This document shows, in pieces, positions 1-11,845 of a DNA stretch of 64,000 bases. The stretch spans positions 16,938,479-17,002,478 of the forward strand of contig CM049321.1 of the NCBI GenBank assembly GCA_026874595.1, in the 5' to 3' direction. The stretch is from Sipunculus nudus. Lineage: Eukaryota; Annelida; Sipuncula; Golfingiida; Sipunculidae. The notes beneath the pieces are model-generated. The model made no database searches. It worked only from the letters and a program-made list of their open reading frames with translations, and was not told the origin of the DNA. Numbering within the stretch: the stretch's first letter is position 1; each line of letters begins with the position of its first letter. The translations under genes and the position numbers were made by a program.

Positions 1-1442
1 ACGAGCTGGGCTCTTCTGCAGTCATAGAACTGAGATAAAGTAAACTTAATTTCAGTGCTGTCAAAGAAAAACAATTTAGAGACTTAAACTGAATCAGCAT
101 AAAAGCATGGATTTCCAGGGAATGTATCGGGCATACTTATTACAGAAGTCTTTAAAGTGACGTCTGCGAGTGGTTGCTGGAAGCAATAAAATGAACTTGT
201 GTGATCATGGCCGTCTCGTTAAATTTACCATGGGCGGATTTATAGTGAGTGCATGGAGCGCTCATTTCTATTTCAGCCTAGAAAAGCAGGGAAATAGAAT
301 AATATACGCATTATTACAATATGTTAAAGTAAAACGTTATATACGGTTTATTAAGGTATGTCGAAAGGCGCGCTGTAAATATTTACATGGAAGCATTACG
401 GCATTTTCGATTAAGTTCCGAAATTTACAAGTATGGCGTCGCCTAAAATATACACAGGCAAGAAAAAAGATGAAACCTTTCATACTTAGCATTCTAATAA
501 ATATCCCCGCATTTTCATTGAATGCATAATCTCATACTAACAGGTCTTCCATTGTTTATTTGATTTGGAGCCGAGTGTGCGAGGAGCGGGGAATGACTGC
601 AGTCACCATGCAGATGGGATTTCCGTTATACTTATCCTAATATTAAAAGGTACATGGACATTTGCATAGAAGGTCAAGTTCATCCTGAAGTTAATTTTGG
701 CTGAATATAAAAGTTTTCAAGCAAAATTATCCCGTGACACTAGCGTAATTACTATCGAAAATTCACCTATTTTATACGTTTTTATGTTTCTGTATGTGAA
801 TAAACATAGCCCTCGTGTGTCTGCTAAGCATAACAAGACTACGTGGGCAGAGGTTTAGTGTGGTCATACGATGCCACCACCAGTTGGCTTGAACGCTATG
901 TCAAAGCTTTGCGCCACTATCTGGGCAACTGCATACAGGAATGAGCAAACGGTTTCAGAAAGAAATATTTCCAGATAGCATAACTGTAAGAAGAAAATGA
1001 TATACTCCAATTTTATTTAATCTACATGGTATGTGAATATATAACGGTCCCTTTAGGATTACCCGTTGCGTACAAAGATACTGAAAACATGGACGTACAT
1101 TGCGTTGCTGTGTTATGAATAAAACAGGCACTGCAGGTCCAATATGAATGTTTACGGAGTCTCTTTTTCACGGCCAGACCAAACATAAGCCTCCGTCTTC
1201 TGATCCTGTGCCTAGAATAAACCCAATGCTGTGCTTAATGATTACTTGTTCATTATTTCGATCGATAAGAAGCAGCTAAGGCAAGATCGGTAATAGAGAT
1301 TATAATGTGGGTTGCTTGTCAGGAACAATATGATTGATGGAGAGGCCTAAGCCAATATAGGTATGATTAGTTAATGGTGAGAATGAAAATGTTTACATAC
1401 CGAATCGCGTGAACCACCCAATTTCCCACCCACATATACACG

Positions 1443-1443
<1 letters not shown>
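1..1443. other. Non-coding stretch, nothing recognised
   Basis: I see no gene, repeat family or RNA gene here. The longest reading frame (170-529, 119 codons from a GTG) has no recognisable domain and looks like a chance frame in AT-rich DNA. Confidence 0.6.
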
Positions 1444-1508
<65 letters not shown>

Positions 1509-1633
1509 GTGTGTGTAATATGTATATATATAATAAAATATATATTTAATATAAAGATATGTCTCTCTCACATATATATAGAGTGAGAGTGAGAAAGTGA
1601 GAGAGACAGAGACAGAGAGTGGACCACCCATCC

Positions 1634-1678
<45 letters not shown>

Positions 1679-1775
1679 GCATATCTATATATTCTATGTC
1701 TCTCATATATATCACAGAGATAAAGAAAGTGAGAGAGATATGTAGAGAGACAGAAATAATGACATAAAACTCTAC
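1444..1775. repeat. Compound microsatellite: (AT)n, GA-rich block, (AT)n
   Basis: An (AT)n run (1444-1500) is followed by a GT/AT block, a GA-rich block (about 1563-1620), a second (AT)n run (1641-1668) and another GA-rich tail (about 1720-1755). A short motif containing CCACCCA followed by CCACATATA occurs just before each (AT)n run (about 1416-1436 and 1623-1640). This suggests the whole compound unit was duplicated. Reading frames across it encode only YI-type simple-sequence peptides. Confidence 0.9.
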
Positions 1776-2139
1776 TGTAGCGGTAGCACTTATATATCAA
1801 ATTAAACAAAGTTGACAAAGTAAACCAAGCCTCAAGCACATAGATATAATACTTGTTCCTTTAAAAAAAAGTTCAATTCAAATTTCATGCTTTAGGTCGA
1901 TGTTCCTGTAGAAAGCAAACACGTTACGCACCGCGATATATATTGCGTATTTAGCAATAGGGGCCACAATATTGATTCAGGGAGTGGCAATAATACACTG
2001 TCCTTGCCTGTGGTTATTCCGCATCTAATGAATGCCTATTAAAACTGGCATAAGCGTCGTATGCCGTATGTTAACGTTTCAGGAAGATACATGGTCATGA
2101 GAGAATATAATGCTATGAAAATCGATATTCCGATATAGC

Positions 2140-2750
2140 CTGAGGTAATATAAAGAAATAAGTTGAAAAGAAAAACTCGCTTCATTCAACCCTAACTGAG
2201 AATAAACTAACGACGTACCACTTTAAAATGTATATACATGCTATATCGTTTATAGTTCATTAGAGTTTATCTGCGTAATGCTGTATATAGTGACGCCCTA
2301 GGCGTAACGTAATAAGTGGCATGGGCCCGACTAGATGGCTGTGTAACTACATCCCCACGAGGTAAATAATACAGATATGCTACACCGGTTGCTTTAACAA
2401 ATGTACCATTCCTGGAACAGGTAGTTAGTTCCTTATGTGTCATTGGAAAATTCTAAATATTTTAGGCCTGCTTGAATAGCGAATGATATAAGCTCGGCTG
2501 ATGCGACAAGTTTATCTGTAAGAATGATGTAACGTAACCACAGCAGATAACGTAACAGCTAGAATTTACGTTATCGTATCAGATAATGACGCATCGTGCG
2601 TAATACAGATGAGGGGCTGGCGTCATTGAATAGCACCGCTCCCTCGGAGGTTCTCTAACTTGAGTGCATATTGATTTAGTGAAGACAATCAAGGAAGGAC
2701 TCCACTTAGCTTTTTTTCGGAAGAGCATGTTCTGTGGGCCTACATACCGA
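2140..2750. repeat. Left copy (part 1) of a diverged local duplication
   Basis: This block aligns by eye, base after base with small gaps, to about 4608-5185. Shared landmarks include a CTTCATTCAA stretch near 2180, a GATGGC...AACTACA stretch near 2335, GCTTTAACAAAT near 2390, ATAAGCTCGG near 2488 and GCATATTGATT near 2666. Identity is roughly 60-70% with indels, so the duplication is old. No conserved reading frame spans the pair. The start-like ATGGCT in this copy is followed at once by a TAA. Confidence 0.75.
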
Positions 2751-2844
2751 AGTGTGTTTATCATTCGCTAGGTTTCAAATTTCGCGATATTCGCAAAAGG
2801 AAAAGTTTTTGAGAAATTGAAACCTTCATGAATAGGGTACGCTA

Positions 2845-2883
<39 letters not shown>
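2845..2883. repeat. (AAT)n microsatellite
   Basis: A run of about 13 AAT units. It lies in the roughly 830-bp segment of the left duplicate that has no counterpart in the right duplicate. Confidence 0.95.
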
Positions 2884-2886
<3 letters not shown>

Positions 2887-3152
2887 GAAGAATATAAAAA
2901 TAGTAAATATTATTAAATTCGTCGAAAGTAAATGACTATTATAATATATAATAAGAGATGTTTCAAGTTTGCCTTAAAGTATACAAATATCAACTTATAT
3001 TAAATAATTCGTGTATATCGTAACTTATGTACTCTCTGATGTTCCTATATGGTGAGATCGCGAAGGCCCAGAGAAAACACAGTTATTATATAACTAGGAT
3101 AACCACTTTGGAAAGGTTCTGTGCGATTCATAGTTTACAATGGCGTCAATAT

Positions 3153-3167
3153 GGGGGGGGGGGGGGG
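3153..3167. repeat. G15 homopolymer run
   Basis: Fifteen consecutive G in an otherwise AT-rich stretch, one of 14 such runs in the window. Two short reading frames translate it as polyglycine, and I do not regard these as genes. Confidence 0.95.
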
Positions 3168-3421
3168 AGGGTTGAGGAGTATATATACCACCCACTGTTT
3201 TGCAAGAAGGGATGATCTATGTAATCATCCTCCCCTGAATCATATTTATATATTGGAAATGAAACATATCAAAATTAGAATTATGTACTTTAGTTCAATG
3301 TCTGAGTTTGATATGAAAAATTTAAATCTAAACCTGATTTAGAATAAACATACTGAATACAGAATATCTTATTTTCTATAACCTAATACTTAATTGTTAT
3401 TTATTTAAATGTTTCACACAG

Positions 3422-3427
<6 letters not shown>

Positions 3428-3473
<46 letters not shown>

Positions 3474-3490
3474 TGTGTGTTTGTGTGTGT
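3428..3490. repeat. (TA)n followed by (GT)n microsatellite
   Basis: About 43 bases of TA repeats run directly into a short imperfect GT repeat. This also lies in the segment unique to the left duplicate. Confidence 0.95.
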
Positions 3491-3599
3491 TTGAAAGACG
3501 TTGCTAGTCACCCCACTCCCAAACCCTTGAAGACAAATTGACGCCACTGATGGTTTAGCTGGACATATGCAGTCCTTAATTAGGAAGTTTGAGCTCTTT

Positions 3600-3810
3600 C
3601 ACGCTCCAGAAGCAAAGTCCTTGAGGGGTCCATGCTATCTAGAAAGCGCATTCATGCATATGATGGTACCGAGCTTTTAGAATAAGAAAGCAGAAATCGA
3701 TTAACTTCACAGGCAGGCGGTAAAACTTTGACAACTTCCCACACAGTGGCGGTCGCTGGGGGTTGCTGCCGCATATGTCAAGGGGTATGATACCCTATTA
3801 CGCTATTTTC
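3600..3810. repeat. Left copy (part 2) of the diverged local duplication
   Basis: This aligns to about 5200-5400. The best anchor is AGAAATCGATTAACTTCACA at 3690 and 5286, differing only slightly between copies. It continues into a GC-richer part (GGCGGTCGCTGGGGGTTGCTG here against a GCGGCGGCCCCTGCGG stretch there). The 2750-3600 interval, which carries AAT, poly-G and TA repeats, interrupts this copy only. Confidence 0.75.
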
Positions 3811-4607
3811 TTAAGAAAAAAATATATATAAATCTCCTAAAGAGAGGATGTATCCAATATAAGTTTACAAGGTTTAATCATTCCACAACCTCAATATCAT
3901 GTTATGACATTTATAATTAAGGAACTTCAAATCTAGTGAGAAGGGCATTTGTTTCATGGAATTTTACCTATGGAGTTTTTCAACCTATAAGGCGAAGTTA
4001 CTAGTGGGGGAATATCGTCAGAATTAACATTTAACAAAATCTGATTAGAAAAAAAACATTGATGATATGCGATTGGATGATATTTGAGAACTTTGCAAAA
4101 AAAAATGACCAATCGAGGTGTATACTGTAGTTGGTACCGATTGATGTTTAATCTCATTAAAAAATAATTTGATTCATTGGGAAACTATGGGAGAGATAGA
4201 ACATGGCATGTCCATATCCCGTACCCCCACCCCGCCCCACCAAACGAATCTACGCCCGTGTTTTACATTCAATCGGCAGAAAAACATACCTCAAACATTT
4301 AGAGAAAAATGTCTTTTCCTTTTTGAAAAAAAGTTTTAATTGGAATCTTATCATTCTAACAGTAGATGTTCATTTAGGAGTGTAATTAAGTTACGCATAG
4401 CGTAATTTATTGTCGATTTGAGGATAAATGGGTCAATAGTCAGACTAGTGAAAATACTAGTAATAATATCCATGTTTTGTGGGCATTCATGTAAAAAGAA
4501 GTGTGTTACAACTCTGTACATGTCAGGTGTGGCTGGCATCATATTTTCTGTAATAAGAGTATACTAAACTGTAGTTTAATTACTTGTAACCTAATGAAAT
4601 TTCGCAG
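3811..4607. other. Non-coding spacer between duplicate copies
   Basis: AT-rich sequence with short low-content reading frames. I see no element boundary or gene. Confidence 0.5.
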
Positions 4608-5400
4608 GCCAAAGAGAATATAAAGACAAAATCAAAAAATACGTCTTTTTCTACGCTTCATTCAAACCACACTGAAAATAAACTAACCCAGCCATAACTA
4701 AATATGTACATTATATCGCTAGGAGATCACGAGAAGGCATCTGCCTAACACTGTATAAAATTACCTCATATGCTATTAGTTTTGAGAGACATGACACCGA
4801 CAAGATGGCGGCGCAACTACAGCCCCAACAGGTAAAACAAAAATGTAAATATGGCACGAAGGCTGCTTTAACAAATTTATCAATCCTTCAGCACGTGGTA
4901 CTTTCACGTAGTCTCCTTGGGCGATTCTGAATATATTTATAGAACATTAAATAATGTAAGCTCGGATGCTGTAATTGGTTTATTAGTTAGAATGCAGGAC
5001 TGATGTAACTATTGTATAAAACGTTACAGAATTTATGATTGTTATCTGATAATAGAGCATCGCGACTTTTCTAGATAAGGCGTCATGGAATTACACTGCT
5101 TGATCAGCTGTTCTCTCACGAGAGCGCATATTGATTCAGTCAAGCAGTTATTCCAGTTTGCTTTTTTGACACAGCATGTGTTGTATGCTTATAAGCTATT
5201 AGTCCTTGAGTCCTTGAGCGCGCCACGCTATCGTGTATGAGCACCGATGTTCATTTGTGGTTCTGGGCTTTTTGAATAAGAAAACAGAAATCGATTAACT
5301 TCACACGCAGTCGGTCAAGGTTTTGACAACTTTATAAACAGCGGCGGCCCCTGCGGTTGCTGTCGCATGTTTTGTGACATGATATCCGGTAACGGGATTT
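4608..5400. repeat. Right copy of the diverged local duplication
   Basis: This contiguous copy matches 2140-2750 plus 3600-3810. It contains CAAGATGGCGGC at 4801-4812, a strong match to the YY1-type motif, where the left copy is degenerate. The ATG at 4805 opens nine codons that end in CAG followed by GTAAAA (4829-4837), so it could be read as a very short first exon with a donor site. The left copy has an early stop at the same place. I cannot confirm transcription. Confidence 0.7.
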
Positions 5401-6324
5401 TCCTCAGCAAAAAAATGGAATATAAGCCAAATATAAGTAGGGGGTTTTATCATTCAAGGTAAGTACCCGAATGCTAAAACCCATATCGAGGCCAAGAGAT
5501 AAAAAATACAGTTTTCTCAAGTAAATGTCATGTTTTAGTTTATAACACAAGCTATACCACTGTTTACACAGAAAATAAGATATATTTATTATTATCGTCA
5601 ATCAAAATTGTTTATTCGTAAACAAATTCCTACTTATGCCCCTAGTAAATGAAAATTCTCTATAAAATTCTCTATAAAATCTAGATGTTTCTTTTCGCCA
5701 AACGATCCTTGAAGCCTTTTAAGAATATTTGTGATAGACGGTTTTAAACTTTGAGGGATCTAAACAGTCAACCAACTAACAATGTTGAACAAATATTAAA
5801 GTAGAAATATACTCATTAACCTGTATAGATATATCCTTCATACGGAGGGAGCCTCTATGATCTGATGCGCAAAGGCCTTAAAACTAACGGCAACGTATAA
5901 TCACCATATATATAGGAAGAATTAATCAGAAATGGCCGGCCCTGTCCGAAATATCGGCTATGACACAAACCACTTCCCGACACAAAAGGTTTCGTGTTAA
6001 AGCCGGGTCTCTCCTATCCTCAAGGGTAAACCTTGCGTGTTTGTCTCATTATATAACTGTCAGGAGAGAGAAACGGTCTGGCTGATGTATTGACGTTTCT
6101 ATAACATAAACGACAGCCAAAGACGGACCTATTATCTGGGGCGCCCATCCTTTCTCGGTATAAGACTAGCTATCTGACATGCTGTTAAAGGAGAAGAGCT
6201 AAATGGAAAGGATAGGGTTTGCTAAACCGGCAGATGCAATATTTATGCACGATATTGCCTGACAAAATGCGTATTCTTAGGAGCTCCTGTAATGGTAACA
6301 ATTTTAGAGATAATATTTTATAGA
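5401..6324. other. Non-coding stretch, nothing recognised
   Basis: There is no credible gene or repeat boundary. The short frame on the minus strand at 5404-5601 has no identifiable domain. Confidence 0.5.
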
Positions 6325-6387
6325 ATATATATATATATATATATATATAGTCAATGAACACAAAAAGAAGAATTCAGGAGAATTCAG

Positions 6388-6434
<47 letters not shown>
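6325..6434. repeat. Paired (AT)n microsatellites
   Basis: Two (AT)n runs (about 6325-6350 and 6397-6434) flank roughly 46 bases that carry GAATTCAGGAGAATTCAG, a local 11-bp direct repeat. Confidence 0.9.
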
Positions 6435-6436
<2 letters not shown>

Positions 6437-6665
6437 TGTTTTCTCCAATAAATAACTGTTAGAGTGCTCTATGGTTTGGGACAAGGGCTTTATATTTGTA
6501 TAATGATATATGCATTTATATATAAATATAAATATTTCATGAAAAGGCCACTATTCAAGACTTGAATTGCAGTCTTGAGTAATAAATACATAAAGTTTCT
6601 CTAGGTAGATTATACAAAATAACCATATATTTACAACATAAGTGATGTTGACCGTACTTGATGAA

Positions 6666-6693
6666 CACGTGATATCCATGTGATGTTCACGTG
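6666..6693. promoter_or_regulatory. Three E-box-like hexamers at exact 11-bp spacing
   Basis: CACGTG (6666-6671), CATGTG (6677-6682) and CACGTG (6688-6693) start exactly 11 bases apart, about one helical turn, and each is followed by AT. This is a plausible bHLH-factor site cluster or a short 11-bp tandem repeat. No promoter or gene is recognised nearby, so the regulatory reading is inference. Confidence 0.3.
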
Positions 6694-7111
6694 ATCAGAC
6701 AGAGGCACAATGGCAACTGTCCACAAATTTATTGCCAAATAAACCTGTACAAGGATGAAGGCTTCGTCGCCTTGGATTTCCGTGAACAGCACTGAGTCAT
6801 GGAAAAGGTCACACTGGCGACCACTTCACGCTTTAAAGCACTTGATGATTGATCCGATAAAGATGTACTTGTGAACATGCCGGTGTCTCCAGAACCGTCG
6901 CCACTTTAACGATATCCGACGGGGGTGGCCGCGGTTTATGTCATACGTTTTGATAGTGCTGTCAGCTAACAGGATAGCATGTGATATACAATTCATGCAT
7001 CAACAAGCGTTTTTAGTAATTACTAATGCGGGCTAGTCTCTCACTCATTTGAACAGAGATTTTGCTTCAACAAATATTAACACGTGTTAATGAGACAAAT
7101 GAACAAATCAG

Positions 7112-7142
7112 GTGGCTCGCGTACGGCCCGTCTACGCGGCGG
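7112..7142. repeat. 31-bp CpG-rich motif, also present inverted at the right window edge
   Basis: These 31 bases are the exact reverse complement of 63968-63998. The motif is itself nearly palindromic: CGCGTA and TACGCG flank nine bases. Flanking sequence is not obviously shared beyond about five purines, so this could be the conserved end of a dispersed element or a protein-binding site. Confidence 0.7.
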
Positions 7143-7919
7143 AAAAACAAACCTGTTGCTAATTTGAGATCAACCGTCTGGCGATGGGAGACGTTATGGA
7201 GAATCTGACCTGTCATAAAAAGGCTTGTAAACCTGGTGATTTAGTGCAAATGCGAAATTCATGACACAGCAAGCCAGAAGGCCCGGTGAAGCAAGGTGTT
7301 TGCTCGATTGAGCCAGAGACCTGTTTCAGGAAAGTGTTTATAAGTTGATATTATTCAGATATAAGTTATAATGCAACTATAAGATGAACAAGAAAACGTC
7401 TGATCAGTAAAGTAATTCGAATACTAGCTGTTTTTACTCAAGACTTTCCTGCTTAAATACTACTCTTCCGTCACCATCACCAGGGTCACTCTACCCAAAT
7501 TAATCGTATGCATTTAACTATAATATCCTAATACGAAGCAGTGATCTCTCGATACCGACAATATTCTGCAGAAATATATTGTAACATACCATGGTTAAAT
7601 AAACATTACATTTAGAATTTGTAAATAATCTCATATAATAACTGTCCACATATGTGCCTGGGTATTTTGCCCACTGCGGAAGATATATGCGTTCTTCCTA
7701 AAACCATTTAAAAAAATCATCAGTTTAAAATTTAACAGTTTCACTTTGTGCATTACTCTGTAGTTCATGTGTCTAAGGAGTATAGTAAAATCAACCCTTG
7801 TTCTTTAAATGCTATGACGGAGGCAACAATTTTTTACCAAACGCGTCCTTTGACGATAACTAGAGCACAATGAACTAATTTGCCAAATTATTCTCTACAG
7901 TTCCCAGCTACCGATCATA

Positions 7920-8364
7920 GCCCAATTTACACTAGAAAAAATGTGGCGCGCGTTAGACCGGTCCAGAAAAATGTGGAGCGGGCTACATTTTAACTTGCGT
8001 TCACACTGTGCCGGACCAAACTTGTGACCATGTAGAGCGCGCTACCCTGTCAAGTTGGGCGGCATTGCGCTTGGCCCGGCCTAGAATCTGCATTGCGTTT
8101 ACACGCAGATAAATACTGCAATTTAGCGCGGTCTAGATTGGATTCCCCCTTGCTCGCATGGGTAAATCCCAGTCACATGACAGCCGACTTTTGCGGGGTG
8201 CGCTATTCTGAATCTGGCGCGCGCTACAATCTGGTACCGCCTTAAACCGGTGGTCAAAATGTAGCGCGCTCCAGATCTATAATCCTCGAAATCTGGCGCG
8301 TTTGGGGGACTTGGCGCGCGCTAAACGATGTAGAGCGCTCCAGAAAAAAGTGTGTAAATGGGGC
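7920..8364. mobile_element. Non-autonomous CpG-rich inverted-repeat element, TA flanks
   Basis: The ends are inverted: GCCCAATTTACAC at the left and GTGTAAATGGGGC at the right, with one base change and a one-base indel. TA lies outside each end (7918-7919 and 8365-8366), as expected for a TA-target DNA transposon. The 445-bp interior is far richer in GC and CpG than its surroundings. It carries about nine versions of a GCGCGC-centred motif, often written TGTAGCGCGCTCCAGA or its complement, near 7943, 7974, 8032, 8123, 8213, 8261, 8291, 8311 and 8331. No transposase is encoded. The motif array could be subterminal transposase-binding sites. Confidence 0.75.
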
Positions 8365-8844
8365 TATAATGACGTTTCAGGTTCAGAATCAGGGACTTAC
8401 TATGTTCTTTTCCCTGCATGCACTACTGTCATGTTATAACTCAAGCTGTGGATTATAACATATTTCTTAAAATTCAAACAAAAATAAAACATATTACATA
8501 GAATCATACAATAGATAACATATAAACGACTCGCACCTGTACAGGACGAAGAAAATAAATGAAGACATACCGTTACATGCATATATACAATTACAAACCC
8601 TTAATTTATATATTTTATGTTATGGATCAGGGGGTCTGAAAATACAGTATCACTGCTCAATCGACAGTTTGCCGAATTGCGGAGGAACAAAAGAAAAGAA
8701 AAATATATGCTTAATGGTTTGGATTTATGATAATGGACTAAAATGTTAGTAGTTTGTTTAGCTATGTTTAGCTCAATATTATGTATTTGACTAATATAAG
8801 CTTGAAAGCTGCCAAAGGGAGGGAGTGTGTCTTTACATTAACAA

Positions 8845-8845
<1 letters not shown>

Positions 8846-8894
<49 letters not shown>
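8846..8894. repeat. (AT)n microsatellite
   Basis: About 24 AT units. I found no hammerhead core or element boundary in the flanks. Confidence 0.95.
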
Positions 8895-8898
<4 letters not shown>

Positions 8899-9596
8899 TA
8901 GAAAAAATAACATATGAAGTATAAATTTTCAGTTTGAATTTTGGGTGCACCAAATAAATGTACTGAGGTTTGATTTATGAGAATAACGGTTTATGATATC
9001 GGATGTACAAGTTTACCCTCTGTGGATTGTATAGACCTTCATCCAATACGATTCACGTTTTGTATGTTTTAAACCAAAACCATGCCCCTTTTGTTAATAA
9101 TCTTCGCTTCACGCTTTACCGAACATCAGTCCTATGTGAAGTTTTTTTGCACTTAACGGAGTGCCCATGTATGATTAAACTCTGTATACCCGGTGTATCT
9201 CTGCTGTCAGCGGAGAATGATGACTCTCCTCGAGGCCACGTTCAGCCTTCGTGGATATATTGAGAGAGCCATCAATCAGGCACTTTATAAGGTTTCGTTC
9301 AATTGCCCTGCCGTCCCAGTGTGCTACACTTCCGGGAAAGCTTCCTGAATACCCACAAGGAAGGAGCCTCCAACTTCCTATAGACCCTCGTCAGGCACTG
9401 TCTGCCGCACAATCAGCAGATAATGCACTAATGGCCTTGCATGCTTCAAAGCTCTGCTTCTAACTTCTTATGGAGACATTTACTGCATTACATTGCCTTA
9501 CATGAGCCGCACAAGAAGATAACAGATTTGCAACGGAAATTAGAGAGGAAATCCCGAGGACAGTCGCGTGTTGTACGAAATACAGGTGTTTTTTTT
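8895..9596. other. Non-coding stretch, nothing recognised
   Basis: Three overlapping short frames (9003-9641) give no recognisable domain. The stretch ends in T8 followed by a G run. Confidence 0.45.
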
Positions 9597-9613
9597 GGGG
9601 GGGGGGGGGGGGG
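9597..9613. repeat. G17 homopolymer run
   Basis: Seventeen G directly after eight T. The frames that run through it encode polyglycine or polyproline and are not considered real. Confidence 0.95.
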
Positions 9614-10944
9614 CACAAGCTGTGTTCGACCAATCTCGTAGGAGTCTGAATAAACACACACACATATTGTAAACTACAGGCCTTGAGAATACATGAAAGT
9701 TCCTACGATAGTCCAACGATTGTCCTACGTGAATTTACGATTTCACAAACGTACGTCCCTTCTGAAACTGTCCCACAACTATAATTCTATCAATTGTCGA
9801 TAGGACATGGCAGGATTTGCCTTTAATAGCCTTGACCTAGAATTTTCCCACGGCAGTTCTGCAGGACCTTATTTTATAATTGAACGATACAAACCAACTT
9901 TTACATCCACTTCTCCCTGACCTATGTCACAAAGACCCGCAGGTTATATATCTAAAAGGGACCTGGCCCCAACCAGTGATATGGGATTCCAAACATACAC
10001 ATACACAAAAGTGTTAATTTCGCCTTGAAGTGCATTAAATGTTATTAAATTATGCTTAATTATGGGGGGGGGGGAGTATCTGTAAAATGCAGAATTACCA
10101 CGCTACATCTGCACAAAGGTTAACTGACTTCCTGAACGCGAGGAGTTATGTGGTTAGAAAGGATGACGTGTTTTTTTTACAGACTGTCTCAAGAGCTTTT
10201 GCAGGTGTTCAATACTCTGTCAGAACAACGAGAAGAAGCATATAAAATATGAAATATCAAAACTTTGAGGACTTTGTGTAAATGCCTATAAAGGTTGCTT
10301 GCGCGTGCTTATGAAAGGTTGGTGAAGATGTTTGTCAGAACCAAGCTTACCCTCTTTGAGCCTTCTTCCGACCTTTATGAGATACGAAGACAGAAAATCA
10401 GGCGGTAGATACCTCAAGCCTTTTGTCCAACACAGCAAGTCCAGCATATTAATATATAAACCCGCTGACATTGATTCCCGTGGCGTTGCCGTAGCTCTTA
10501 GTTATCGCTCTAATGGAGGAAGGCACGTCGTTTGTTACTAGGCCCTGTTTCCAGAAACGGTGAACAGATGTCCTAAGAGTAACGACATTGGGGATGGCCA
10601 TTTTTAACAAGCAGGGGCAACGGGTCCGACGTCTGGCATTGCTGAAATGCCTCACTAATGAAGACGAATGTTCTGTCAATCCCATCTATTCTTAAGTAGG
10701 TCAGACTACGAGAGCCTCATGCAGTCAGCATGTTTACTTTATTTTCCTTTCCGTTCTCATAAGAAGACGGCACCAGTAAAGTATTCAAAGATTAAACTTT
10801 CGTCAGTTTCAAATAATTTAAAATTTGACTTCTGATAGCATGAGGGAAATTTTTGTTAACTCATTAATATAGAAATATGATATCACGTTGATTGCTGGCC
10901 CTGTATGAGATACAGACGTGCAGACGCGGACACTCACCCGCAAC

Positions 10945-10947
<3 letters not shown>
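9614..10947. other. Non-coding stretch with a G11 run
   Basis: It holds an 11-base G run at 10064-10074. The sequence near 10540-10600 begins AGGCCCTGTTTCC and resembles the end of a dispersed element, but I found no matching partner end. Three overlapping frames at 10286-10685 look like chance. Confidence 0.45.

Positions 10948-11004
<57 letters not shown>
10948..11004. repeat. (AT)n microsatellite beside a hammerhead-related repeat
   Basis: About 28 AT units lying immediately left of the dispersed repeat at 11005-11172. Confidence 0.95.
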
Positions 11005-11008
<4 letters not shown>

Positions 11009-11172
11009 GATCCATGTAGTACATGTACAAGTTCAATTCATCACAGTGAAAGTGCTCTACCATTTAGAGGAGCAGTAATAATAAACCACATATAATTAGA
11101 TTCAGTTAATAATAATGTACGGCAGTACTGTTTCGAAAGTACACCTGTACTTACGAAACAGTACTGTTGTAC
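11005..11172 (-). mobile_element. PLE or retrozyme-like repeat ending in a palindrome of hammerhead 3' halves
   Basis: The block at about 11030-11142 matches the reverse complement of about 41058-41180, with the same order of landmarks (a TTCAAT stretch, GTGCTCTACCA, TTCAGTTA, AGTACTGTTTCG), and both copies abut an (AT)n tract. Positions 11117-11142 and 11147-11172 are 26-base arms of a near-perfect palindrome with a 4-base spacer. Each arm, read outward, is the 3' half of a hammerhead (CGAAACAGTACTG then GTAC). The CUGANGA half is absent, so neither arm should self-cleave. Confidence 0.6.
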
Positions 11173-11845
11173 AATACTATGAATTCAAGCTGACAATATA
11201 TAGTACATCATATATATGTGTAGGTGTGTGTGTGTGTGAATGAGAACACAACACCTCTTTTCTGACCGAATACTGTCCAGTATTTGGTTTCACCTTTCAT
11301 GTTTTGTCCCGAAGAACATTTTGTTAGGATAAGACCTCACGGTCTGAAGGAAGTTAAAGACAAGCAAGATCGAAGTAAGACCGTTCAGTTTCAAGGAAAA
11401 AAGTTAATGTTATTCATGTCATGATTTTAAAGTATTCAGTCAAGTAGATTTTATATTTCTCGTATATTCACCCGATTATCATTGTGTGATGAAGGAGGGA
11501 CATATTTGGCATTGTGATATAGAGGTTTCATAACTTGTGTCTAATTGTTCTTTTTTAAAACTTTTTCAGATTTTTCTTAATTTTTCTTAAATTATGTGCT
11601 GCATGGAACATGTACATTTTACGAACACTACAAATATTCTCCATCATGTGTTACAATGATTTGATTTCCGAAAACTCGTTGCATTTTTTAAAATTTAAAC
11701 ACAATTTTATTTGTCTAAATCTTTGTATCGATATTTCACTGGCATTATGGTTCAAACTTACCATTTACAGCATATAAAATTGTAACGTATGTTTTAAAAT
11801 GCATATTTTATTTTTGTCTGTCTTATTTAAAAACCTGATATATTA
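11173..11845. other. Non-coding stretch, nothing recognised
   Basis: AT-rich sequence with a short GT repeat near 11218-11240. No gene or element ends were seen. Confidence 0.5.

Noticed and set aside
170-529. 119-codon frame near the left edge
   Set aside because: GTG start, no recognisable motif, and composition typical of chance frames in AT-rich DNA.
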